From the NCBI GenBank assembly GCA_014218235.1, contig CM024758.1:69140206-69204205 (forward strand): a stretch of DNA of 64,000 bases, in the 5' to 3' direction. The position numbers and the translations under genes are program-made. The notes below the pieces were generated by a model that worked only from the letters and a program-made list of their open reading frames with translations, had not been told where the DNA came from and did not search any database. This stretch comes from Colocasia esculenta. Its lineage: Eukaryota; Streptophyta; Magnoliopsida; Alismatales; Araceae. Shown in pieces: positions 44,801-55,400 of this stretch. Within the stretch, counting starts at the first letter, position 1; every line of letters begins with the position of its first letter.

Positions 44801-45929
44801 CCATCCGGATTCTTTTTCCCTTACTGGGCACTGCTCCCTCTTTCTTCTTTAAGCCCTCCGGCCCCGCCGGAGTCTCCAAAATCTTTCCACAATTCTCTCC
44901 TTGCCATTTTCAATCAGGTCATCCGACCTTTCTCTCACTGCTTTCGGGGCTTCAGTCCCCATGTATTTCTTTAAATTTCCAAATAATTTTGTACATTCTT
45001 CTAGACCTCTGAGTCTCGCCCCAACGCAGGGCATTCGTCCTCCTTCACCCTCCAAATTCTTATTAAATTTTACTATCAAAAATCTAGAAAAAAATGAATA
45101 TCCAATATTGCCATGCTATCGCAGCACTTCTGTTATGAGAACTCCGCGCAAGGAGTCCAAAATTCCTTCCCGGGTCATTAAGGTTTGCCCTTGGCATGGG
45201 CACCTTGCACACACTTCACGGCACCTTAAGCCGACTGCTTCGGAAGACACCGTCCTTGTCACAGCCATGCCTAAAAGGCACCAACTCTGTTTCTCCTCTT
45301 ACTCGGCCAAAATATGGGTAGTAAAGGTAGTCTGGGCAAGGCAACCAACCCAAAGCACTTCGTCATGAGAGGATATCTCGAAAATGGGCAAATCAAATGA
45401 CCAATAAGAATCACGTCAAATGCATGTCAAGAGCAGCAAAGTCCTCGCAGGGATCCAAACGGACCTGGACGTATGCATGCAAAATCAAAATCAAAACCAA
45501 TCGATCATAATAGGGCATGGAAAAGAGTGGCAAAGTCCCCGTGGAGATCTAAATGGACCCGGTCGTATGCATGTCCCTACAAATGAATGGTCATAAATCA
45601 ATTCTAAAAAGCCCCAATAATCAAATGAGACTGAATCTTCTGACAGTCGTGCCAAGGAAGGAAGACTAACCCAAACTCTTCAATACCCATACCAAGCTTA
45701 TCTCTAAGTTTTCTTCCCTTCTCCCTGCCAGACTTAGTCGCCTTTTTTGGGCATGGCTTTGGTAGTGACACTGTTAACCTCATGCAATCAGCCGTAGGGC
45801 ACCACTTTGAATGCACACCCTACTCTAGACATTCTTTAATGAAACGAGAGGAAACAAGGACCCCCCCCCCCCCCAGCCAAGCAGTCTTCATACCTTTATG
45901 CCGCCATGGCATGGCAATATTTCTATTTT

Positions 45930-46125
45930 TTTTTCAAATATTTCCAAAACCAAACAAAAAATTCAAATATTACCAAAACCACAAAAATTCAAATATTTCC
46001 AAAACCCACAAAATTTCAAATATTTCCAAAATCAATAAAAATTCAAATATCCCCAAAATCCATAAAAATTCAAATATTTCCAAAACCCACAAATTCAAAT
46101 ACTTTTCGAAAAATCCATAAAAATT
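45930..46125 (+). repeat. 27-bp AT-rich minisatellite
   Basis: Seven or so units of ATTCAAATATTTCCAAAA followed by (C/T)CC(A/A)(C/T)AAAA. Because the unit is 27 bases the frames stay open and read as nine-residue repeats. There is no evidence that it is translated. Confidence 0.88.
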
Positions 46126-46870
46126 TGGAAATCTTCAAAAAAATCAAAAAAATCATGATGGTATTGCACATGGCAAGCACATTGCCTCTCATTATGCCAG
46201 ATCAAATCAATCCTTCCCATCAATTGGTTCCTCCTACCTTGGACTCCAAACTCCCTTGGCCAAAAGGTCACTCATCATCATGGTTTAAAACAAACAAACT
46301 GAGTGAGCTATACCTGTTGTTGACTACTTTATCCATGCTCCATTCTATAAAGGAATGATGTTTTTTCCATGATATTTGTTATCTCTTGGCTAATGAGTTT
46401 TGAGTGCAAGATTCGAGTTCCTCATCCGGTGCTGCATCAGGCTGCAACGTGCCGCCCCTATCATCAAGTTATCTATATGTTATACCTTTAGAGCATATCA
46501 AGGACCTTGTGGCTCTGAGGAATCTGGGATTTGAGTTCCCCATTAACAAAAATAGTGATTATCCCAGTGGATTCTTATGTTCCCCAGCTAGCAAGCCCAG
46601 AGGGGGGGGGTAAATGAGTCTTTTAAAAAATAATTGGTCAACTAATACCTATTCACAAAAACATTCACACCACACACACTTCGATTGCAGTTAGTGTTAG
46701 TAAAGAAATGAATGCAAAGATAAGCACATACACATTGCACGAAGATTTATCCTGGTTCGGACCTCCTCTCCACAGGAGTCCTACGTCCAGTCCCTGAGCA
46801 ACAACTCAGGATTTCACTAACAAGGGTACAGTCCCCTTAATGACACTACAGCACCCAGCACCCCAGCTGA

Positions 46871-46999
46871 TCTTCCTTCACAAGAAGGGAACAACACCCT
46901 GGAACCCACCAGGTCTTCCTTCACACGAAGGGAACAACACCCTGGAACCCACCAGGTCTTCCTTCACACGAAGGGAACAACACAGGAAAAGTGTTCAGG
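46871..46999. repeat. Three 43-bp tandem repeats in the C2 LTR
   Basis: TCTTCCTTCACA(A/C)GAAGGG starts at 46871, 46914 and 46957. The unit includes CCCTGGAACCCACCAGG. Confidence 0.92.
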
Positions 47000-47689
47000 G
47001 ATGAAGCCCCTAGATCAAGCTTATAGAGCACAACTTGATCTGAAGCTAAGAACTGAGAAGAAAAGATCTACAACAAAGAACTCTTCTCAGAACTAAAGGC
47101 TCTTTCACAGATCTACACTTAGCACAGAGAGCAAGAGCTAGAACAAATGGGATTTTGGCTTCATTCTTCAGAAAGCTCACAGAAGGTTGTAAGCACTGTA
47201 TCACAGTTGTTTTTAATCTGGAGCTTCAATCTTCTATTTATATCTTCAATTTGAAAATTGAACGTTGAAGTGTACGTTGTCTCTAAGTTCTGGTTTACGT
47301 TAGACTGCATGGTCCTATAGAAGTTCAACGGTCTTTTAGCTTTTCATATACGCAAAGAGAGAAGATCTTCTGTAATATCCTTTGGCTTCTATTTTGTCCA
47401 ACGTTGTATGACGAGTGCTGTCAGAGACCTGCACGCATTACAAGCTTAAACAATAGACAGCTAAGCTGTCTCTTGTTGTTAGTCAACGTTAGATTAATTT
47501 TATATAGAAATAGAAGTTCCATTCTGTTCTTCTAAAAGGATGTTTACAAAATAAGCATGAGAATAGAAGATATCGTTTGCATGCACTGCAGTGATATGTT
47601 CAGTCATAATAAATGCATGGTTGTCAGAGAGATATACGTGAAGATTTTGACTTTTCAACGTATTCAGAGACGAGTTCAAATATCAAGTC

Positions 47690-48480
47690 GTTATATTCCA
47701 TGAATCGTTACATGCATGACTTATGAAATCGTTATGTAAATAAGTGAATCGTTGTGCATTCATAAGTAAACAGATGCATACACAAATTGTTATATATATT
47801 AATAATCAAATCATTAAGGACAATGTGAGTAAATTGTTGTTTACTGTATCAAATCGTTATAGCGACCAAGTCATTATGTAACTTAATGAATCGTTATAGT
47901 GACAAAGTCATTATGTAACTTATCAAATCGTTACAAGGATCAAATCGTTACGACGGTATAGGCAAATCATTGTGAACCAAGTCGTTACGAGCAAATCATT
48001 GTGAAAGCAAATCGTTATGATCACTTACGAAATCGTTGTGAGGGTAAATTGATGCGATTACTTAACGAATCGTTGTGAGGGAAAATCGATGTGATCACTT
48101 AACGAATCATTGTGGGGGCAAATCGTTGCGATCACTTAACGAATCGTTGTAAGAGCGAATCGTTGTTCTCACATAAGAAATCGTTATGAAAATAAATCAT
48201 TACGATCACTTAACGAATCGTTATGAGGGCAAATTGTTGTGATCACTTAACGAATCGTTGTGAGAGCAAATCATTGTTCTCACTTAAGAAATCATTATGA
48301 AAATAAATCGCTACAATCACCTAACGAATCATTATGAGGGAAAATCATTGTGATACCAAACTTGATAATGAATCCTTATGAGTATGAAATCGTTATGACT
48401 CTACTGAAATCGTTACACTTCAGAGAAAATCAATGTGTATGAGGAAATCATTATGATTCTAAGGAAATCGTTATAACAAC
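47690..48480. promoter_or_regulatory. AATCGTTGTG motif array with 21/16 spacing
   Basis: Between 48012 and 48345 the T of the TCGTT-like core falls at 48012, 48033, 48049, 48070, 48086, 48107, 48123, 48144, 48160, 48181, 48197, 48218, 48234, 48255, 48271, 48292, 48308, 48329 and 48345. The steps are strictly 21 and 16 alternating (period 37). Flanking parts are less regular. It lies in U3, upstream of the TATA-like box at 47235-47243. Confidence 0.92.
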
Positions 48481-48670
48481 TAGAGAGTCAATGTGTACTT
48501 AGAAAAATTTGTAAGCTATGAAGTTTAAACTGCTAGTATGAAGGATACTTACCAGTTGGCTTGTTTGTTTTTGTTTTATTTCCTATGCTCAAGACTTATA
48601 GAAAATTCGTTAGAATAGTTTTGTTAATCACCAAAATAGATAAGTAATTTGTTTAAAATACTTGGGGACA

Positions 48671-50390
48671 ATTGGATCATCACCTTAGCCGCACGGATAG
48701 GCCATCACACTTGGCACATGAGGACGACGGACCCATGCATAAAAATCCAGTTCTGACTTAACGCCATCGTAACAATAATATCCTTGATTATTTTCTACTC
48801 CTTCTAACCTATTTTTATTTTAGCACAGCATACATGCATATTGAAATCACAGTGGAAAACACTCTTCCAAGGCAATTTGAGAGCCATTCTCGCTCCAAAT
48901 CTAAAGCAATTTGAAATATTCCAATCCGGGTCTAATACCCAACTCCCTTTGTTGTTGCCTCTGGGCTGATTTCCTCAAGAACTCTTGTTTGGATTTATCC
49001 CTCTTCATTTCATCTTAACTCCCAGAGATCCATCTGAGGCAGTGACAGACGCCCCCGATGGGCAACCTAATGGATTGTGTCCTTAGGTACTTCCCCTACG
49101 TTGGAAGTTGATCTCACCTTTGTGCCCCACGTGGCACCTTTCCTTCATGTACCACATACACACCTTCTGTTGTGCCCCTCATGTGCACACTTTATTTCCT
49201 TCCGATCCAAACATTTGTTCCTTTAGGTCTTCTTCCTGGTGGTGACTTCCTTGGGTGTTGATGAAAGACTCTTATCAGGTGGTAGTCACCAATTGTCATG
49301 CGTGTCTATTTTTCACCTTGGCGTCTACTTTTCAATCCGCTCCACTGCACTCCACTTCGCTACGCTTCATTTCTTTCATTTCGTTTCACTCCATTCCACT
49401 CCATTGTACTCCACTTCGTGTCCTTTACTTTGCTCCCCTGTAAAGCAAACGCCAAGGCATGACAGCTGTAGACACGCGATTTTGACTCCACCGCGGGCAA
49501 ATTTCATATTGCGCCATGATGCCACAAATGGCCCTCTTTTTACCTTGCAAGAGCAGTTTTCCCTATCATTCTCGGATCACCCAATTCCTCCCCGGTGCTT
49601 CCACTCCATTTCCAAGGCTTTCCGGGCAACGTGGGCATCATTTTCAAGTCGCGTCGGGTATGGCGGATGCGTTTATGAAGGCAGCGGAAATGCATCCGGT
49701 CTGGTGGTCGTGATTATGCTCATTTATTTGCCTTTTGGCACATGCTCCAATTGGAATCGCGTCCACCATGGCCGCCGCGATTAGGCCCTTGAGCATATGA
49801 TGTATTATCTATTTGAAACTTGTGATAAAATTTTCGTCCTGTTTGGATGACAGTAAGTATAGTTACTGATGTAGCTATGGAAATTATCCATGTTGCGCAT
49901 ATTAAATTTAATTTTGTATGATACAATGATAACAGTATGATTAGAACTGTAATATGAGTTATTTAACACTGTAAACAGTAGCATCATGTTAGGTAAAACT
50001 GAAGCATGTGTAATTGTGTAAAAATGAATGCAATTGTATTAAATGGTGCATGAGAAATGTGTGAACCATGTAATTAATGTGAATTGTGATAACATGTACC
50101 GTTAGTGACACTACTACCATAGAGGTCTATGGAACCATACCGTAGTAAAGTCCCTACGGGAAGGTTCAATGTGTGTAATATTCTATGGGCAATTAGGATG
50201 AAATTCTGGAGGTGGACAAGTACCATTGGTTAGGGTGGAGAGTGCTTCTCCCGGTTCTGTGCAGTTAACCAAGATCTATCACTGTGTGCCTAGGTGATGG
50301 ATATGTGTATGTGTTGTGTGTGTCCTTCTAGTGGTGGTTTGTACCGACGTGAATTGGTATAATTGTATCGTTATAAGGAGGGTCGTTACA
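48671..50390 (+). repeat. Right part of the 5' LTR of gypsy element E
   Basis: It ends GGAGGGTCGTTACA at 50390, followed by a primer site. It includes GTGCCCCACGTGGCAC at about 49121 and an ATTGGTATAAT segment near 50353 shared with the LTR end at 28168. Open frames near 49239-49784 have no family signature and look like LTR shadows. Confidence 0.7.
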
Positions 50391-50395
50391 GAGAT

Positions 50396-50408
50396 TGGTA
50401 TCAGAGAC
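50396..50408 (+). other. Primer binding site of element E
   Basis: TGGTATCAGAGAC, one step from the tRNA-Met complement seen in the other elements, starting six bases after the LTR end. Confidence 0.8.
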
Positions 50409-50575
50409 CTTGGTTGAGATTGTACATGAATATACCATCATCTTCATAATATGCTAAGTCTTTATAGAATTGTCCACATATGTAGAAAATATCTAATAAT
50501 GAATGAAAAATAGATAAGAAATGGTTAGGACTAAATAATTTAGTTTCTAACTGTGATTAAATTACTTTACAGGCT
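50409..50575 (+). other. Leader of element E with a splice-acceptor-like end
   Basis: The sequence just before the gag ATG ends TTTCTAACTGTGATTAAATTACTTTACAG (50544-50572), a good branch-site and acceptor pattern. This suggests a third, 5'-UTR intron. The donor is not certain. Confidence 0.4.
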
Positions 50576-50785
50576 ATGGCTTCTCATGGTAGACGTGGTG
50601 CCTATGCCGAGAGGATGAGCAGAGGCGTGAGGATAGGGATGAGCAGCAGGCCCCAGCACCCAGGGTCCTACAGTTCTTCCTCCACCACTGCCTGTGGATT
50701 ATGGAGTGTTCATGCAAGGTCTGGTGCAGGCTATGCAGACTCAGGCACACAATCAGCTGCACTCCAGGCTCAGCTGGAGGCTCAG
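50576..50785 (+). pseudogene. Gag exon 1 of element E
   Basis: Starts at the ATG after the acceptor (MASHGRRGAYAERMSR). In a shifted frame it reads LPVDYGVFMQGLVQAMQTQA, like the N-terminus of Ty3 gag proteins. It then reaches LQAQLEAQ right at the proposed donor CAG/GTTGG (50785/50786). At least one frameshift is present. Confidence 0.65.
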
Positions 50786-50793
50786 GTTGGAAT

Positions 50794-50798
50794 TTTTG
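50794..50798. repeat. Candidate target-site duplication of F, left (TTTTG)
   Basis: TTTTG here versus TGTTG at 60415-60419; four of five bases match. Confidence 0.55.
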
Positions 50799-50842
50799 TG
50801 TAAGACTCGGCCCCCTTGGGCCCTGTGGCCCAGTCCTCAGGG

Positions 50843-51193
50843 TCGCGACATGCTCCCTGGTCGCGAGTGGTCACGACGGGGAGGCCGTCGCGACAAGGTT
50901 CGGGTCGCGAAGACTAGGGTTGTCGCGTTTTAGTCGCAATGGTATGGCTGTCGCGTTGTGGTCGCGACGTCCAATGGCGTCGCGACGGCCCTTCTGACAG
51001 ACGTGACCGGTGTCCTTTCTGTCAGAACGGCTCTGTCGGGCGTCAGGCGCACGCGCGTGAATGCGACGTGGTCATCCGTCGCGATCGCTTTCCGGTCTTC
51101 GAGGTTTTGACCCGCCTTTGGGGTCGCGACAAAGGCGACCGTCGCGATAAGGTCGCGACTCCTAGGGGCATCGCGATGAAAGTCTTATCGCGA
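50843..51193. promoter_or_regulatory. TCGCGA array upstream of the TATA-like site, LTR 1 of F
   Basis: TCGCGA or decayed forms start at 50843, 50861, 50872, 50888, 50905, 50922, 50933, 50951, 50962 and 50980, then at 51124, 51142, 51153, 51171 and 51188. The steps are nearly all 11 or 16-18. Confidence 0.88.
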
Positions 51194-51741
51194 CATGTCG
51201 TTCCGTCGCATTCTGGGGGCCGCTGGGTTAAAACCCAAGGCCGCGCCCATTTCCCCCTCTCGCCCTCTCAGATCTCTTTCTCCCCTCTCCCTTCCCTCTC
51301 GTGTTTCCCTTGCAGTTTCTTGGCGGATCGTGGTGCTTGAGGCGTCTGTGCTGAGGTTGTGTCGTCCCGCTCGTGCAGGGGATGTGTTCATGTCGTTTGG
51401 TGCGAGGAGGAGGCGTCCTTTCCTACGAGAAGGCCCCAACGGGTTCGTTCTTCGCGTGGAGGTAGGGACTCTTGATACTCTCGCCCTAAGCATGTTCCCT
51501 TCCCCTTTAAAACGTGGTTTCTCTGTGGTTTAGGGCATGGGAGTGTGAGAACTCCATGCTCGAGGTTGAGTGAGGTTTCCCTCCGAGTGTAGATCCATGT
51601 TGATGGGGTTTTTAAGGGTGGCTGGATGCTTTACTGGCTTTCTAGCATGTTGAGCATGATCCCCTCCCCCTTGTGTGGTTGTTTCCCCGTTTTTGGGGTG
51701 GTCCTCAGAGGGGTTGCTCTGGAACCCCCTTCTGTCTGTGA

Positions 51742-51910
51742 TCGCGAAGATTGTGGAGGTCGTGATCTAGTCATGATGGCCTAGCCGATCGCGACAAGAT
51801 CGCGACGCTATTGGGTGTCGCAACCCAGTCGCGACGACTCGGGCCGTCGCGACAGGATCGCGACAAGGTAGGGCGTCGCGACCTGGTCGCGATGGCCCAA
51901 TGCGTCGCAA
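51742..51910. repeat. 29-bp periodic TCGCGA array (12 sites), LTR 1 of F
   Basis: Site starts are 51742, 51760, 51771, 51789, 51800, 51818, 51829, 51847, 51858, 51876, 51887 and 51905. The steps alternate 18 and 11 without exception. Eight sites are intact TCGCGA. The other four are TCGTGA, TCATGA and two TCGCAA, all explained by CG to TG or CA changes. Confidence 0.95.
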
Positions 51911-53121
51911 CCTCAGCAGTGAGACAAGTTTCTGACCTTCGCCGTTTCCGTTCCTTTTAACGTACCCGTGGCACCTATGCTAGTTCCCTAGTGCGGTCTA
52001 CACTAGTCTTTCGCCCGGTGCTCGGCACTTGAGGGCTTGTCCCGTGTGAGAGGTTGTTACCGTTGCTTGAGACCCCCATCCTCGGGAGCCTGTTGAGGGA
52101 GTACTCCATGCTACGAGTGTGCTCAAGTTGGCAGCCACCAGGCGGACTCTGGAGCTTACAGGAAAACGGTGGTTAGGACAGTGGCGTTGAGTCTCTTGCA
52201 GAGCTCTCGTGGTTGGACTGGGACGCCGAGGTCAGTTTTTGGAGTTCTTCCCAACGCAGTCCAACTAGTCCTTTTCTCACTTCCTCGCTCTTTGCGGCCC
52301 CGAAACCGCTTAGAGAGGCCAGGTGTGGGACCATAGTCTGGCCAGACTACGGCGGTTACTGTTGTGGTACTTGCATCTACCTCGCTCTGATGAGACGTGA
52401 GGATCAGAACCCGGGTCGAGGATAAGACATCGGTGGACGCACCTAACCTTGACTAGTGGTAGTGCTTTCCGTAGCTAATGTTCCTTGTCCAGGCGGAGTT
52501 CCCTCCATCTGTGTTTACTAGCCATGTGGTGGTCATGACGAGCAGTCGTACAGAGTTTTCAACTGTGTGTACTTTCCGTACCGTGCTAGTTGTAGTTTCG
52601 CTTCCGCACTTCTGTTGTAGGTAGAAGATATAAATTGCTATCATTCATTGATATTTATATTCTCCTGCCTGTTTAGAGCCAATAGGAGATTTGTAGTCCC
52701 TACTGAGCTTCTGTTGTGAAGCTCATCCCTCCTTTTCCTAGGTGAGACTTCTCAGCAGCGGCAGGGCGCGCACCAGGCAGAGGAGGCGAGGCGGTAGTCG
52801 GAGTCCCCGTAGCTAGCTGTGGTTCCCCTTTTTCAGTGTACGTCACCCTCGGGGTATGCACCTAAGGGAATTGTTCTTCCCCTGCCTTTTACTTGTACTA
52901 GCGTGCGTGCGTTGGGACTGTACTTAGAGTGGCACGTGGTGGTCTCACTCTTTTTCTGTTTTCGCACGTACACTTCTAGATTAGCAGTTGACGTTTACTT
53001 CCGTTACATATCCTGTTAGACATAGATTATAGCCCTTCCGAGTCCCTGGATCCGTGGGCGATGACCGTGAAAATCGAGTCCTCGGCGTGGGCCGAGGGCC
53101 GGGTTCTCGGGTCGTTACAGT

Positions 53122-53133
53122 TGGTATCAGAGC
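53122..53133 (+). other. Primer binding site of F
   Basis: TGGTATCAGAGC, two bases after the LTR end. Confidence 0.93.
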
Positions 53134-53260
53134 GAGAGTCTGACAGGACTTGTAATGGATTTAAACTGCAACAGAAAGTCCCAACGGTAGTACAAGTACA
53201 CTACTAGCCACCCAAGTAGTTTTGTTAACCTTGTTGGTTGTGTTGTCGTGCAGCTTGACA

Positions 53261-54760
53261 TGGCTCCACGTAGGCGCACTCAGGCTAGACAGTTGGTTGA
53301 GCAGCAGAATGAGTCTACTATGCCCGCGCAGGGGCAGGTCCAGGAGGAGGTGTCGGCAGACGAGTTAGTGGCACAGCCTCAGGCTGCAGCAGTAGTAGCA
53401 ACGATAGGTGGGCAGCAGCAGCAGGAGTACCAGCCGCAGCAGTACGCAGACTGGTTTCCCTTAGCATAGCAGTTCTTTAGGAACTTGTACCAGGGAGCGT
53501 ACCAGCCCGGGCAGGCAGCAGCAAGTGTTCAGTTTCTGGGACCTCCTCCAGTGGTGTCGGAGCAGCAGGTAGAGCCAGAGGTGGAGCAGCCAGAGCATCA
53601 GCAGTGGTCGGGCACTGGGAGTACCGGGCCGGGTGGTGGAGGATGGCGGTTGTGGAGGACAGGACCGCTCTCCTCGAGAGGTTCCTGTGCCTTCGGCCAT
53701 CGATGTTCCACGGTGAGTATGATCTGGACAAGGCAGAGAGCTGGACCCATGAGTTAGAGTGCATCTTCGAGACCATGGAGTGCGCTGAGGAGGACCAGGT
53801 TCGACTGGCAGTGTACCAGCTCAAGGGAGCAGCCCATGAGTGGTGGAGAGTTCAGAGGCAGACTCACTTCCAGGGGCAGAGGTTGGATCACATCACTTGG
53901 CAGTGATTTTCGGAGGTCTTCCACGGCGAGTACTTCCCCGACTATGCTCGACGTGAGAGACGGGACCAGTTCCACGCGTTGGTTCAGGACGACCTCACAG
54001 TTTCACAGTACCACTAGAGGTTTGTCCGGTTGTTAAGGCATGTGCCTCATGTCGCAAGCAGCGATCAGGCGTGTGTAGAGAGGTTCATAGCAGGACTGAG
54101 ACCAGACCTGAGGTGGGGTGTGACGGCACACATGTGTACCACCTTAGGAGAGGCCGTGGAGAAGGCCACTGCCTTGGACAGAGAGACCTGGCAGCCTCAG
54201 CAGCAGCAGCAGCAGGGAGGAGCCTCTTCCAGGTCCTCGCCTTACCAGCATCTAGCGAGTAGCGCGGTAGTGCGACTTCCTCTTCTCCAGCTCGGGTAGT
54301 TTCGACAGCGCCGGGATTTGCTCGTAGTTTAGGAAGTTGTCTACTCGCGGGGGCGGTTGGAGCCGGCAGCAGAAGCGCAGTCCAAGTTTGCAGAGCAGTC
54401 AGTTGTCCAGGGAGCTGAGCAGGGCAGTCAAGAGGCAGTTTGCTACACCTGTGGCTTATCGGGCCACTTCAGGAGGGATTGCCCCATGGGGCAAGCCCCG
54501 CAGCAGCAGCAGCCAGTGTAGTACGCTCAGCAGTCGCCTCAGTACCAGTACCCTCCTCAGCAGCAGGCACCGAGTCAGCAGCAGCTGGGCAGTACCAGCA
54601 GCAGGCTCAGTAGTTTCTGCAGCCGCAGCAGTACCAGCTGTACCAGTAGCAGCAGCAGTACCCCAGCAGCGTCGTAGCAGCAGCAGCCCCAGCAGGCGCC
54701 GCAGCGTGGGCGTGGTCATGGTCACGTGATGGCACTCACCGAGAGCAGGCAGAGGCATCA
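53261..54760 (+). pseudogene. Gag of F (decayed)
   Basis: It starts MAPRRRTQARQLVEQQN, is Gln-rich, and contains the Ty3 gag core in several frames. The clearest text is LERFLCLRPSMFHGEYDLDKAESWTH and CAEEDQVRLAVYQLKGAAHEWW (53660-53860), then ERFIAGLRPDLRWGV (about 54090). CAG repeats (54190-54210 and 54500-54690) encode poly-Gln, and many CAG codons have become TAG. A zinc-knuckle region is likely near 54450 (CYTCGLSGHFRRDC in one frame). The gag core is not interrupted by an intron here, unlike in E. Confidence 0.8.
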
Positions 54761-54789
54761 AACCTTGTTATAGGTACTCTACCTATCCT

Positions 54790-55400
54790 TGGCAGAGCTG
54801 CTCGTGTTTGGTCGACCCCGGTGCTTCTTTGTGTTTTGCTCCGAGGAATTCTATGAGTCCCTTGCTTGTCACGCAGAGGCGTCGAGGTCGATGACTATGC
54901 GTTCTTTGGTTACCTGGAGGGTGTGGCAGTCGAGGTTGCACCAGGCCGGCCAGGTGTACGCACTGCAGCTTTGCGACTTTGACGTCATCTGGGCATGGAC
55001 TGGTTGGAGGCTCACTCAGCCGTGGTTGATTGCCAGCAGAAGACCGTTCGGTTTGGATACCTGGAGAGCCCGTCCTCTGTTCCGAGGTATCCGGTCTACC
55101 GTCGGCCATTATTTCTTTGTGTAGAGCTCACCGTTTGATCCGCGATGGCTGTGTGGCGTACCTTGCTTGGTTTGTTCTTTGGAGCCTAGGGATATCAGTT
55201 TTTGACGTGCCGATTTTTCTGAGTTCTCCGACGTCTTCCCGGAGGATCTACCTGGTTTGCGCCTGAGCGGGAGGTAGAGTTCTCCATTGAGCTTTGCCGG
55301 TACGATGCCTTGTCCAAGGCACCTTACTGGATGGCCCCGGCGAGATAGCTGCAGCGTGAGTTGAAGCACCAGCGCAGTAGAGCTTCTTGAGTTGGGCTTC
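54790..55400 (+). pseudogene. Protease region of F (decayed)
   Basis: Fragments in changing frames match Ty3 protease and linker. A VLVDPGASLC-like box and CDFDVI-GMDWLE...AVVDCQQKTV text lie near 54810-55060. EFSDVFPEDLPGL..EREVEFSIEL lies near 55220-55300. Too many frameshifts to define one frame. Confidence 0.6.

Larger units (their letters stand above)
44051..46577 (+). repeat. Probable LTR territory of gypsy element E, left part
   Basis: The left end is the right border of copy D, so any earlier LTR sequence is not visible here. It holds a long open frame (44043-44852) without a recognisable domain, two minisatellites, and a run of C near 45861-45877. I infer that it is LTR because the sequence right of the nested C2 LTR ends in a proper LTR end and primer site at 50390. 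The 27-base unit with the CACGTGG core also occurs on both sides. Confidence 0.45.
46578..48670 (-). mobile_element. C2-family copia LTR (about 2.1 kb), probable solo LTR
   Basis: It begins TGTTCCCC and ends GGGGACA. The TTTATCCTGGTTCGG, GTCCTACGTCCAGTCCC and AGCACCCCAGCTG segments match the solo LTR at 32395-34198. A TATA-like TATAAATAG (minus strand) is at 47235-47243, with the motif array upstream at 47690-48480. I found no clean 5-base duplication (TTCTTA on the left, ATTGG on the right), so the ends may be off or the insertion may have been rearranged. Confidence 0.8.
50799..53119 (+). repeat. 5' LTR of F (2321 bp)
   Basis: It runs from TGTAAGACTCGG to GGGTCGTTACA. A first array of TCGCGA sites (50843-51193) sits just upstream of a possible TATA element (GGGTTAAAACCC, about 51222). 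A second, strictly periodic array lies at 51742-51910. A CT-rich leader follows the TATA-like site. Confidence 0.93.

Noticed and set aside
44043..44852. Open frame of 269 residues as a possible gene
   Set aside because: Its C-terminal half is only the translated 27-bp minisatellite, and the N-terminal half has no recognisable family. It also starts within the LTR end of copy D. Not supported as a gene.
48012..48361. Regularly spaced repeats that could suggest a CRISPR array
   Set aside because: The repeats are only about 10 bases, spacers are 6-11 bases and themselves repetitive, and the array lies inside a plant LTR. CRISPR repeats and spacers are both longer than 20 bases.
49239..49784. 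Open frame of 181 residues
   Set aside because: CT-rich low-complexity sequence within LTR territory of element E, with no domain and no conserved start context.
12128..54814. Single GTCGAC sites outside the copia element (about 12130, 43270, 54808)
   Set aside because: Isolated, not paired and not embedded in GTGTCGACAC, so chance occurrence of a six-base site is sufficient.
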